Both the position numbers and the translations under genes were made by a program. This document shows positions 22,473 to 33,485 of a stretch of DNA of 64,000 bases, one piece after another. The notes under the pieces were generated by a model. That model was not told where the DNA came from. It ran no database searches and was given only the letters and a program-made list of their open reading frames with translations. Within the stretch, counting starts at the first letter, position 1. Each line of letters begins with the position of its first letter. This stretch comes from Usnea hakonensis (taxonomy: Eukaryota > Ascomycota > Lecanoromycetes > Lecanorales > Parmeliaceae): contig BLJB01000139.1 of assembly GCA_013423325.1 (NCBI GenBank), positions 103,467-167,466 on the forward strand, written 5' to 3'.

Positions 22473-25400
22473 CTATCGTACCAGACCTCCGACCCCCTCC
22501 ATCGCTTTCCTCTGTCTACCGAGCCAGCTCTTTGGGGCTTCTGCCCTGCGCTGCAAGGTCACGTTGTTCATCTGCATCCGGCTGGCGAGATCATGGTATG
22601 CGGACGCGATGAGCTTGATCTCACGCTCGAGATTTTGTATATACGAGCGCTGAGCGGGCGTAGGAACATTCTGAAAGGTGATGTTGTGATCAGCTATGAG
22701 CAATTTCCACTGACGGGGCTGAGGACTGGGCTGAACATAGAGCAGCCCAGAAAGAGAATCCAATGACTGACCTTCGTCGGTTCACGTCTGGAATCTTCCA
22801 CATCAGCCTGGGCTGGGGTATTGGTCTGATCAAGACGAGCCTCAAGGTCTTTGATTAGAATATCTTGTTTTTCGATTTGCTGTCGCCGAGTTGAATTAGC
22901 ATCAGCCGCGTTTCTTCTTCATAACTGAAAGTGCGCGGAGGAAACGTTCCGAAGCGGTTGAGGCGAGGTTTGAGGAGGTGCGTGAAGAAAGCCGCGAAGA
23001 GAAGGAAGACGGAGATTTGGGAGATGAGGAATGCTGGGAAGCAGCAGTAGGGTGTGATGAGGTGAGTGAAGAAGGATGCGAAGCTGAAGAAGAGGGAGCG
23101 TTTGGTGCCGGTTGCCGGGGACGAGCAACAACCTCGGAAGTGATGGCTGACGGAACGAATTGTTTGCATACCTTCTGGGCTTTTGCCAGTCGTTCTCTGC
23201 CTTCCTCAATCTTGTTTGCATACACCTCGATGTCTTTACTCGGATCGCTTGACTTGGTCGTCGCGGCCTGTCGAAGGAGCTCGGACGCTTCTTGTAGAGT
23301 TTGATTGTAGGCGTCGGCCTGCATTCCAATCTCACCCTTCGCCATTAGGGCTTCATGAGACTCGCGCCAGGCCGCGTTGCGCTCTTCCGTTAGATCAATG
23401 AACATATCGTTCATCCGGTTGTGTCGTTTTCGCAAAGCATCATACTCGCTCTGAAGCTGCCTCATTGCTAATGAGGTTTGCATCCTTACCTCTTCGATGA
23501 TTTGAAGCTTGGGTTTCTCCGCGAGTGCTCCTTCAAAAAGGTCAACGGTCAAATCTGTCATCATACAATGATTCTCGAAGGAAGACATACGATCACTCTC
23601 TGCTGCCTCGAGAGCCTTTTGGGCCACTGAGAGCCTTTCTTCGAGATGAGCGCACTTTTTCTGCTCAGCCTTGATTTTGGCGCACATTTCTTTGAATGTT
23701 TCGGTGCTTTTAACATCGTAAGCCACAAGATCGCCACGAGAGACGGCAGATACAGACCCTTCAATTGGAAGTCCCTGCCTGACTTCTGTGAGAGAGGACT
23801 GGAGGACAGATATCTCTTGTTGGAGTCTCAGACCTTTCTCATACCGGTCGGCTGAGTCCTCTTGGGCACCGTTAAGCTGCCCTTGAAGCATGGCGACCGT
23901 CTTGTCCTTGTCATTCACATCGCTGTTCAACTGCCGGACCTGTTTCTCGAGCTCAGAAATTCGTGCTTTCCTGGTACTCATCAGTACTCGTGTCCACAAA
24001 AGAGAGACGCTGGCGACTTGCATTTCCTCTTGGTGATTCAAGGCTTCTGCAAGTTCGGAATCGAGCCCACCGTCCACCGACGATTTGCGTTCGGGACTTC
24101 GTTGCGTCTCCTCCATTTCTGCTATCCTGTCTTGCGATCGCGCCAGAGCGTCCCGCAAAGACTTTGAGTCGTGCTGAAGCCTATTGATCTCGCTAAGATA
24201 TGCCTGTTTTGTCTCTCTTAATTCAGTGTTGTCTCTCTCACTTCGGGACAGCGTCTGGCTGATCTCCCGGTTCTCTTGTTGAAGCTTTGAATTTACCCTG
24301 CGGAGATTCCCTGCTTCTTCAAGCTTAGAACGAGCTTCATTGAGCTCGTTGCGCAGAGAATCGCGCTCCTTTTCGATTTTCTGGCTGGCTTGAACCTTCT
24401 GTTTGTACTTTTCGCCAGCATTTGCTTTCTTTGTCTGATGCTCCAGTTCCACCTTTTGAACGTCGAAATCATCCTGAAGATTTTGTAGTCTGTCCTCCGC
24501 CGCATCAAGCTTCTTAAGCCTTCGTTGCATCTCTGCCTCTTTGGACCGGTCTTCATTGATCTGGGCTTCTTGGCGACCGATGATTTCTTCCTGTTGTGAG
24601 ATCTTGGTCTCCAACTCCCTTACTGACCGATGATCCCTCTCGTTGTTCCTTGCGGTCAGCTTTTTCAGTTCCATTCCGGTCTCGGTAGATTCCTTCCTGA
24701 CAGCGTCGTAACTTTCTTGAAGCCGATTGTAGGCATCATCCGTCTGTTCTTTTGCTTCTCTCAAATCCTGAACCTCAGCTTCGCAGCGATCTAGTTGTGA
24801 CCTGAGCTGGGCAAGATGTTGCTCAAGCAACAACTCTCGATCAATAACGCGAGCCGCAGAAAATGTAGACCCACTGTTTGAACTCCTTCGGCCGGAATCC
24901 ACGTCGCTACTTCTGTCCACTTCTTCGTCTTCAGCTGGGTCGATCATCTCTTTCCAGAGTTCTAGAATGACTTGCGGTGCGGGGTCTGGCAAGGCTTGAA
25001 TTTTGTGGAATATGATTTCGTTCGGGGGGGTGATGACCACCTTCAGGATTAAGCGCAGGAACTGTATCGAAAGTTTGGTCAATGTGACTGCCATAAAGGA
25101 TCGCGGTAAACGCACTTTGGCAATGGAGTTTATTGACTCATCGACAGCCATACGCTCTAGCTCATCGTGGGTCAACCCCGGAAAGGTTGCCTCCTGCTCG
25201 TCTAGATACGACGCTATCTTCCCATGTACGTAATGCACTGCTTCGTGGTCAGCCTTAAATTCAATAAATGTTTTCACACAGGGAAAGACTAACGATTCTC
25301 CTGTCGTGCATGGTCTGATTGCTTCTTACTCGGTAGTTGTCCTGTGAAAGCTTCCGGATTTATTTCGCCTAAACATCCTGGATCAGCATGCACCTCGGTT

Positions 25401-25612
25401 TACTGCATTGGAAGGTACGTACGGAGCATTTCCCAGAATGCTTGTCCATCGTTCATCTCGCTCAGCAGATTCACATGATGTGAGAGAGGAAAGGAGTTGA
25501 CCTACCCGTGTACGTGAGCATCGTGGTTGCCTTGGCAGGTTGGGGAAGCGCGACTTACCCAGACGACCAGCGCCGCTTCGGTTTCGTGGGGAAGGTGCCC
25601 ATTTGTTGCCAT
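22473..25612 (-). CDS. hookA: HOOK-family dynein/endosome adaptor
   Basis: Modelled exons: 25612-25559, 25501-25423, 25368-25330, about 25288-22926, 22879-22772 and 22670-22473. Exons 1-3 rebuild the N-terminal Hook domain: ETEAALVVW joined to VNSFPLSHHV, MNDGQAFWEML, then REINPEAFTGQLP (compare L-x-WVNTF and I-D-P-x-Y-F in Hook proteins). The large exon is almost all coiled coil (heptads from about residue 190 to 700). The last exon carries the conserved C-terminus (LIASAYHDLASRMQ, APKSWLGRQRK). In fungi HookA links dynein to early endosomes through FTS/FHIP. Uncertain points: the third intron would be only 41 bp; near the end a 46-bp intron (22925-22880) keeps a Ser-rich linker (about 80 residues) as coding, whereas a 292-bp intron from 23171 would remove it. 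The model is 946 or 864 residues accordingly. Confidence 0.8.
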
Positions 25613-26355
25613 TGCGTCTGCTATATGGTTTGGTGTTTAGATGTGTATGAGTAGATGAGAAGGCAAAGCTATGGAGCATCGTGGCGGGGTGCTGCGAGCA
25701 TAGAGCATGAATATTACATGTGTGGCATTAGCCTTTGGAAGACGCGATATTGAACAAAGCACCCTTGTTCGTCGGGCTTTGAAAGCTCCGCTAGCGCGGG
25801 GGCGTGTTATGCAACTAACAAAGCCGCTTTCTTTCAACCTTTTTTCCTAGTCTACAATATCAATGTGTTTTGTGAAGAAGGATACTATTGTCGTCTTATG
25901 AAAGGAACATAGGAAAGATCTCTCGCTAGTTCTCGTTATCGAGAATTAGTCGTCTTTAACAAAGCCAGCATGATCAGCTTTAGACATCAAGAGGCCGAAA
26001 CAACGCTCACTACAATAAGAGATGTTTCAATGACGTGTAGCCGTACAGGGCCAGGAAGCCTCCAATGTGGAAATACTGGCTGATAGATACCACGTTCTTC
26101 GATTCATGAAACTTGCTCGTATGGGTCTTGTACAGGAAAACGATTGTGTAGGAGGAAACGCTCATAAGACATCGGATCCACATGGGTATTTTCCTACACC
26201 ATCATTATGCATTAGAGACATGCTCCCATCCAAAGACTGCATCAAACACCAGATATCCTAAGACTCCAACACCGTCCTAATACATAACCCGGCACAATCG
26301 GCGCTGATTCCTGTAATCTTGTCCACCCATGGCACAAAAGCAAATACTTGGAGCC
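25613..26355. other. Intergenic
   Basis: Upstream region of the HOOK gene and 3' side of the I9 inhibitor gene. No domain-bearing frame. Confidence 0.45.
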
Positions 26356-26710
26356 TCATAACCCATGGTCTTGTATAGTCACTGTCTTGTCTTCTTCAAT
26401 AGTCGGCGCATGCTCTTGTGACAACGTATTGATGGTATCGAGGGCTTGCGTGGAAGCTTTGACAATGAAACCTCTGTAAAAACAATCAGCATGCGGACTG
26501 TGTTAGCTCTTGAGGGGGATGCTCTTACTTGATGAGTTGATACTCATGTAAAATTTGGCCACCAGCAGCTGCTATAGCATGCTTGTAGTTGTCTAAGTCG
26601 GATTGTGGAGCCTCTTTTGGATATGTGATCAGGTACTGATGCTGTGGTGCGATCCCATTAACACCTAGGGTCAAGACACCCAGAAGCGCAAAGAGCGATT
26701 GAAATCTCAT
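26356..26710 (-). CDS. Inhibitor I9-domain small protein (PBI2-like, possibly secreted)
   Basis: Two exons, 26710-26529 and 26473-26356, with a 55-bp intron, giving 99 residues. I start at MRFQSLFALLGVLTLGVNG because this is a signal-peptide-like hydrophobic segment. The remainder matches the subtilisin propeptide/I9 fold: HQYLITYPKEAPQSDLDNYK, AIAAAGGQILHEYQLIKGF (made by the junction), IVKAS, then a short tail ending QDHGL. Family role: propeptide-like inhibitor of subtilisin proteases; in yeast the cytosolic relative Pbi2 inhibits proteinase B. The leader here suggests secretion or entry to the vacuole, which is inference. No protease gene is adjacent. Confidence 0.8.
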
Positions 26711-27469
26711 CGTGGTATGCTGGATCTCGGAGAAGTGAGACTCGGAAATGAAAACTGACGTAGTGTATTGAAGAAAGAACAAAGATAAAACTTAAGAACT
26801 GATGATTGCGGATGCATAAAGTAACAAGGTACTTACCTGAGGTAGGTTTTTGATAGCGCCAAACTTCCGTTCGCGCTATTCTTTGCCAAGGCTGTGACTA
26901 AGCGGCTATTTTCGTCTTTGAATTAACAACCTGGAATAATTCACTTACCTTACCTTCTTCAACATCCATCACCCGTTCACGTCCACGATCACCACAATCT
27001 CTGCTACCACCATCATCGATCGGTTTTCATACCACGCTCATCACAAAGCTGATATACCACCGTCTTACCTATACGTGATACCTTCCAGATTGTCAAAGGT
27101 TTGTACTTGCGTAGGGGCTTCGTATCTGAGAAGGGGGAAGGATAGGCGGGAGTTGGAGATTGAGGAACACAACTGGCGGTGGAACGCAGATACGCAGATT
27201 GGACTTGCGGATATCGGGCATCTATGCTTGGTATTGAACATAGCTAGCAGTGACTTCAAAAACATCAGTGCCCGTGTCTTCTCAAGAGCATCCTATTGAG
27301 GTTCTGGTCTGCCTATTGTCGCAAGGGAAAAGCAGTCATCAATAGCGCTTCGTGAAACGACCATTCACAAATAACACATTATCCCGCCAGCAGTCATTCG
27401 TTTGCTTTTTGCGTCTTAATCCTGACCCTTACAGCTCCTGTACCTTTGCAAACATCATCGAAGCCCATC
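26711..27469. other. Divergent intergenic region
   Basis: 760 bp between the divergent I9 inhibitor and PCF11 genes. Frames on both strands at 27065-27299 have no recognised domain. CACC/ATCACC-rich stretch at 26960-27050. Confidence 0.4.
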
Positions 27470-29665
27470 ATGTCTGTTGGACTTCCTTCCGATGAAGTTG
27501 CTGAAGACTACAAAAATTCCCTCGAAGATTTGACCATCAACTCGAGGTACGAGATCAGCAATCTAACTGTTATTGCGAAAGAAAACACAGAGCACGCTAT
27601 GGCAATATCAAGGGTGCTGGAGAACCATATCAAGAGTGTAAGTCCCTATACCCCATCCCGAGGATCTTATCGATAGCTGTGCGAGCATAATAACCAAACG
27701 AATCCTAACCCTTCTGTAGACTCCTCCAGACCGCAAGCTGCCAGCACTGTACGTCCTAGATTCTGTGGTAAAAAATGTTGGAACACCCTACACACTGTTT
27801 CTTGGTCGTAACCTGTACACTATCTTCATGAATGCCTACAGCCTCGTCAACAACCAGGTACGCCGAAAGCTTGATGAGATGCTCAAGACATGGAAAGAGC
27901 CAGTGCCTGGGTCACTGGATCCAAGACCTGTATTTCCAGCTGAGACTATTAGACCTATTGAGAATGCGTTGATTAAAGCTCGCACTGCTGCCGTCCAAGC
28001 GCAACAACAGCAACAGTCTAGGGCCCAGCAAGAGACGATGGCTCGTAATCGACCAATGGCAACACCAAGTTCACAATGGCGCAGTACCCCCACACCTCCT
28101 CAAGCTCGAGGTCCCTACTACCCTCCGCCGCCGCAAACTTACGGTCAGCAGAATGTTATCAACGGCAATTACCAAGTACGTCATGTCTCTGCCCTACTTC
28201 CATAGTATGCTTACCTGCTGATCGAAAAGGCACGTCCGCCGTATCCTCAAACTGCCAGCTACGCTCCTCCCCAGCCGATTCTGCCAAATTATCAGCAACC
28301 TTTCCCCCAACCCCAAGCGCATCCACAGTACCAGCCACCTCCGAACCTCTCAGATCCGATACATCAGGACGTCGAAAAACTCATAAGCGCCGCGCGATCT
28401 GAGTTCTCAAGCAATGTCAGCGACGACTCGTTGCGAATACGTTTGCAGGCTTTGCTCGCGCTGCAGGGTGCTTTGAAGTCGCAGAGTCTCACGCCCCAAG
28501 AATTCCAAGCTGCTCGCAATGAGGTCGCTCGTCTCTTCGCGGAGGTTTATGGGACCTCTGGATCGGCGGCTCCTCCGACTCCGCATGTCTCGATCCCAAC
28601 TCAAATACCTCCACAGCAAATGGTTCCACAGCAACGACCCCTACAGACACCGGCACCTCCAGCTCCAGACATTCAGTCACTGCTATCGTCCAGAAATCTT
28701 GCCGATATCATTGCGAAAGCGCAGCAAGCCCCGTCGACTCCTCCAGTTTCCCAGGCACCGTTTGCTCAAGCGCAACCAGCTCCACAGACCTCGTCCACGC
28801 CATCTTTGTCGGCCAATTTGGGTGATATGTTGGCATCTCTCAAGGCTAAAGGAATCTTCTCAGGTGTCTCAAGCGCACCAGTCAACGGCTCTCATGCCTA
28901 CGCACCCCCTCCATCTGTAACGCAAACCCCACCAGTTGTACCTGGAGGCCTCCCACGCCCACCGCTGATCAACGACGTTGAAATTACATCGACATCCCTG
29001 AAACGGTATGTCTGCTCGTCTCTGATATCCACCTGTCTCTACTAATATTTGTCAGACCCCGGATTCACCTGATCTCAACACTATACGAAGCTCGACCGAA
29101 TCAATGCTCGACATGTGGTAGGCGATTTCTCGCTACAGTGGAGGGCAAAGAGAAGAAGGCCCGTCATTTGGACTGGCATTTCCGGACGAACCAACGTCTA
29201 GCCGACTCTACCAAGCGGGGCCAGAACCGAAGCTGGTACGTCGATGAGCTGGTAAGTCATCCCACTGTTCGACTCTCCCTAATCTCCTACTGAACAAAAT
29301 AGGAATGGATCAGATCACGGGACAACGCTGAGGATTCGGCGCTCACGGATGCCTCCTCGGATGCAGCGAGAGCTGCACTTGCGGCATCATTGGCCGCTGC
29401 GGACCCCAAGAACCAGCACGTTCCAGTACCGTCGGACCCATCGCTTGCCAGCCAGCCATGCCCGATTTGCCAGGAGAAGTTTGATATGATATGGAATGAC
29501 GAGGCTCAAGATTTCGTGTGGATGGATGCGATGAGAATTGGTAATAGGATATATCATGCTAGCTGCCATTCTGAGGTGAAGAAAGAAGGCGGCAGTACAC
29601 CGATGAGAACGAGCACGCCGGATAGCGTGTTGGGAAAGAGGAAGGCGGTCAGTAGTCAGAGATGA
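27470..29665 (+). CDS. pcf11: PCF11-like mRNA cleavage/polyadenylation and termination factor
   Basis: Five exons: 27470-27637, 27720-28175, 28230-29005, 29056-29251 and 29303-29665 (introns 50-82 bp). Residues 1-140 are a CTD-interacting domain (EVAEDYKNSLEDLTINSRYE, KLPALYVLDSVVKNVG), which binds the phosphorylated C-terminal repeats of RNA polymerase II. A long Gln/Pro-rich middle follows (YPQTASYAPPQ, QQMVPQQRP). The C-terminal part has two Cys-rich zinc fingers: NQCSTCGRRF...HLDWHF and PCPICQEKFDMIW...YHASC, the arrangement that contacts Clp1 in cleavage factor IA. So it should couple 3'-end cleavage to transcription termination in the nucleus. The stop at 29665 follows KRKAVSSQR. An optional extra intron from the GT after KRKA to an AG before 29701 would replace the last residues. 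Confidence 0.92.
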
Positions 29666-30259
29666 TGGACTTTGAAGTGCAGATGACTGATGTGTGTTTA
29701 GGGCGATTTCATTGCAGGCAATGCAAAAGCGGTCAAGGCATGATGTTCGCAGGCGGTCTTCGTGCATTGTGTGTCCTCACATCTCATCTCCTTTAGCGTA
29801 CATGAGCGTCTGTCTTTGCGCACCTCTATCGACCATGCCTCTTGCATGCATAGAGGGTTTTGGAAGCTTGTTTCTATCAAGACTCTTTCCCAGGCGTATC
29901 TTTCCTTCATCCATATGATTGTGGTTTTTTCAGATGCCGGTCTACCGGATTCCACTCTAAAGAATATATTGAATCTTCTATCTGAACATTTTACGTCGAG
30001 CTGCGGGGCACCAATGTCGTTTACTCTAAAGTAAGAAGGTACATCCCTGACTCGAGTGCCGAACCTTGCGCGTTCCTGGCATATATTATTGCAGCATTAC
30101 AAACTATGACGTACTCGTACAACCCCGCATCCGCTTTCCCCACAATACAATCAAAACATCTTCATTCGTCTTGAAGCCTTTGCACCATCCTCGTTGAACT
30201 AAAAGTCCTTCAATTGCATTCGAGACCCGTCAGGAGTTTTGGCAGCATCATCAATCGTC
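29666..30259. other. Intergenic
   Basis: PCF11 3' region and promoter of the dehydrogenase gene. No recognised element. Confidence 0.4.
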
Positions 30260-31830
30260 ATGGCGTCCCCTTACACTGTTCGCTGGGGGATCCTAGGTAA
30301 GTATCAGTCCCCACAGCTTTACCATCTCATGGTCTCGCTGCGTAACATTAAACAGCAGAGCTGACATGAATCAAAGCAACTGGAGGCATAGCCGAGAGTA
30401 AGCTTTGTCCATCTGTCTCTTTCTCCAGTCGTCCATCTCTAACCACCCCTCGCCCTTTCAGAATTCACCAAAGACCTCATGATCGACCCCTCCACCCGCT
30501 CCGTCTCCGATATAAAGCACACCGTCGTCGCGGCTGCCTCTTCATCCTCCTCCTCCCGCGCCAAACAATTCCTCGAGACCTGCAAATGCCCCTCCTCAGC
30601 GTCTGCGTATGGCTCCTACAATGACCTTGTCAAAGACCCGAACGTCGACATCGTCTATGTCGCGACCCCGCATTCCCACCACTATCAAAATACCATGCTG
30701 TGTCTCCTAGCAGGCAAACACGTTCTGTGCGAGAAAGCATTCACGGTCAATGCGGCGCAGACGAAAAAACTGGTGGAGACGGCTAGGGAGAAGAAGTTGT
30801 TCTTGATGGAGGCGGTCTGGACGAGATTCTTCCCATTGAGTATTCAAATCAGGAAAATGATTGAAGAAGGCAAGTTGGGAGCTGTGCATAGGGTCATAGC
30901 AGACCTCAGCTTCGGAGAGGATGTAGAGAATACATGGGGGGCGGATGGCGCGAAGCATAGAATGGTGAATGCAGACCTGGCAGGTGGCGCCCTCCTTGAC
31001 CGTGAGTCTTTGACTACATATCACTACCCCCCCTCCGCTTCCCCCTTCTCCTCCCCACCTAGTCCAGTTCCGCCACGACAATTCACTCCCTGGACTAGAC
31101 TAACACAAAACCCCTCCCAACCCCAGTCGGGATCTACCCCCTAACCTGGTGTTTCCAAACCCTCTACCACACCCTCCCCCCCACCCACCGCCGCCCCCCC
31201 ACCGTCCTCGCCCTCGTCGAAAAATACGCCCCCACTGGCGCCGACGAAAAAACTTCCATCCTCCTCTCCTTCCCCGCCGCCCCTGGCGGCAGCACGCACA
31301 CCTCCCACGGCATCGCCCTCACAAACTTCCGCGTCGCGACGGATCCTGATGGCTTCAATACGGCCAAACCGGCGATTCGCATTCAGGGTACGAAGGGGGA
31401 GGTGCAGGTTGATGGGCCGGCGTTTCGACCGACGAGGTGGAGGTTTATAGAGAGGGGGGAGGAGGTGGATGCGCAGGTTGTGAGGGAGGGGGGGGAGGGG
31501 GTCAAGGATGTGGTGTGTGATATTCCGGGGCATGGGATGTTTTGGGAGGCGGATGAGTGTGGGAGGTGTGTTAGGGATGTGAGTTGTTCTTCTTCTTCCC
31601 TTTCTACGTTTCTCCCCTTTTCTCCTTTCCGCTACAAGATATTCTCCATACCCCGAACCCGGCTAACCACTATCCACCCGTTCTTCCCTGAGTAGGGTAA
31701 ATTGCAGAGCGATATCATGGGCTGGGAAGAGAGTATCGTTATCATGGAGACGATGGATCAGGTTAGGAAACAGGGCGGCGTTACGTACCCTGAGAAAATC
31801 GAGACGACGGAGTATCCGGTTGAGTTGTGA
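30260..31830 (+). CDS. GFO/IDH/MocA oxidoreductase (dihydrodiol/D-xylose dehydrogenase type)
   Basis: Five exons: 30260-30296, 30377-30397 (a 21-nt microexon), 30462-31001, 31127-31578 and 31696-31830, giving 394 residues. The first junctions build the Rossmann motif RWGILATGGIAEKF (G-x-x-x-x-G-GI-A). Next come DIVYVATPHSHHYQ, HVLCEKAFTVN (the E-K-P-type catalytic Lys region, with Ala in place of Pro), ADLSFGEDVENTWG, and ALLDLGIYPLTWCFQTLY created by the fourth junction, the substrate-binding D-x-G-x-Y-x-x-x-W block of the dimeric dihydrodiol dehydrogenase/NADP-xylose dehydrogenase subgroup. Predicted activity: NADP-dependent oxidation of a sugar or trans-dihydrodiol in the cytosol; exact substrate unknown. 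Codon use in exon 4 is very GC-rich compared with exon 3. Lies 324 bp from RPN8, convergent. Confidence 0.88.
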
Positions 31831-32153
31831 GTGGGTGGGAGGCGAGTCGGAGTGGGAGTAGGAGTGGGAGTGGGAGTAGGTGCGTTGGTGTGTTGTGTTG
31901 ATGTGGGGGGGGAGAAGGGGAGGTGGAATGGATTGTCGGAAAAGTTTCTCGGAGGAGGGTAGAAGAGGGGGCGATTGCTGGATGTATATATGGGGGTAGA
32001 GGGATCGGGGGTACATATTGTACAAGATATTTTCCTCACGCTGCAGAGAGCGAAGCTCTCTTCCACCTCTATGCTGCGTGCGCTATGCGTGATTCCATAA
32101 CTCTCCTATATGAATCCACCGCTCCCCCCCTCCCCCTCCTCCCAAAAAAAGTC
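31831..32153. other. Short convergent intergenic region
   Basis: Holds a degenerate GGAGTGGGAGTA tandem (31845-31880) and the 3' ends of two convergent genes. No further gene is supported. Confidence 0.5.
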
Positions 32154-33485
32154 CTACCGCTTCCTATCCCCCTTCCCCCTCCCCTCCTTCTCCCCCTCCT
32201 TCCCCTCCCCCTCCACCCCATTAACCCCATCCCCCTCCTCCCCCCCCTTCTTCCCCTCCTTCTCCTTCCCCTCCTCCTCCCTCTTCGCATCCTTCTCCTC
32301 CTGCGACTGCCGGTTCTGGATCTTGTTCTCAATCAGGTCGTGGAACGCCGTAATGGCCCGTATCAGACTCGACAGATAAATCGCCATCAGCTGATCATTC
32401 GTCTTGACCGACATCGCCCTCGCCAACTCCGTATCCGCCCCTTCTTTCCCACCCCCCGTCGTCGTCATCATCGCTCCCCCCCCTCCCGTCTCGGACGGCA
32501 GCAACGCCGTCGGGTTCGACAGGTTCGGTAACAGGTTGAACACGTCTTGCAGGTTGCCGAGGATGGCGTGGTTCACGGGGAGGTCCCGGTCCATCACTTT
32601 CTGGAGGTAGTGGCCAATGTCCCGGAGCCGGAGGTGCAGGCCTTGCAGCGATTGCAGCTGCGAGGTGATGCGCGTGGAGAGGGTGCCGACGGCGACGTCG
32701 CGGATGTCGCGCAGGAGGTGCTCGACGCCGATTTCTTCGGCTTCTTCGGCTTCGATGACGGAGGGGGTGTGCATGAAGGTTTTGGCGGTGGTGGTGCCGT
32801 CCTGTGGGGGTTTGGGGGCTGGGTTAGTGGTGGGGTTCCCTTTTTTTTTTTTTTTTTTTTTTTTTTGGGGGGGGGGGGGGGGNNTTTTTTTTTTTTTTTT
32901 TTTTTTTGGGATGGGGAAGGGGGAGATATGGGGAGGGGAGACGGACGTCTTTGATCTCTTCAACGGCAAAGTAGGCGTCTGTGGGCACGCCGACTTCTTT
33001 GGGCTGCACGTCTATGATGACGAGTAAGGGGTTCGGCGTGTAGCGTTTGAACAGTTCGTTGATCTCGAGATCCGACGCCCGCAGTTTGGGGCCCGAGTGG
33101 TACCATCCTATCAGCTTTTCCCGCGCGTTCACCTTTTTGAACATGTCGTTCATGCCTTCGACGTAGTTGTGGTCGAGGAACCATACCGAGGGATCTTTTT
33201 GGTCTTCTTCAAAGGGCACTACGCCATCCTCATTTCATTTCAGCCCATGCACGTTGTTTGATCTTGGGTTGGAAGGGAAGGGTGGTATGATGGGGAGGAT
33301 TGACCGGCAAAGCTATTTGATACCCGCACGTTCTTGCCATCGTTCTGCCCGAGGAGCACGCCGACGACTCGCTTTTGTATGTTGTCTTGTCGGCCGAAGT
33401 GATCTGCGGCTGAGAGGAGGACGAGTGGGGCGACGGAGACGGTGCGTGAGATGAGGGAGAGGGTTTCGGCGGTGGTAGCAGGCAT
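32154..33485 (-). CDS. rpn8: 26S proteasome lid subunit RPN8 (PSMD7)
   Basis: Three exons: 33485-33305, 33218-32947 and 32801-32154 (introns 86 and 145 bp), giving 366 residues. The MPN domain spans about residues 10-150: VAPLVLLSAADHF, RVVGVLLG, SNSFAVPFEED (made by junction 1), VWFLDHNYVEGM, LIGWYHSGPKLRASDLEINE, PLLVIIDVQPKEVGVPTDAY. As in all RPN8 proteins the His/Asp zinc ligands of JAMM proteases are missing, so this is the inactive partner of RPN11. Then come EIGVEHLLRDIRDVAVGTL and LQDVFNLLPNL, typical of the C-terminal helical part that joins the lid helical bundle, with a highly charged Lys/Glu tail. A poly-Gly insert (ETGGGGAMMTTTGGGKEG) is peculiar to this copy. The second intron contains a two-N gap, so its length is uncertain. 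Confidence 0.93.
32883..32884. other. Assembly gap (NN) inside the RPN8 intron
   Basis: Two Ns between a T run followed by a G run (32840-32882) and another T run (32885-32907). The pattern suggests an unresolved homopolymer join. Confidence 0.85.

Noticed and set aside
32069..32332. Arg/Gly-rich minus frame and Pro/Ser-rich plus frames
   Set aside because: Shadow frames of the Lys/Glu-rich RPN8 tail and nearby low-complexity DNA.
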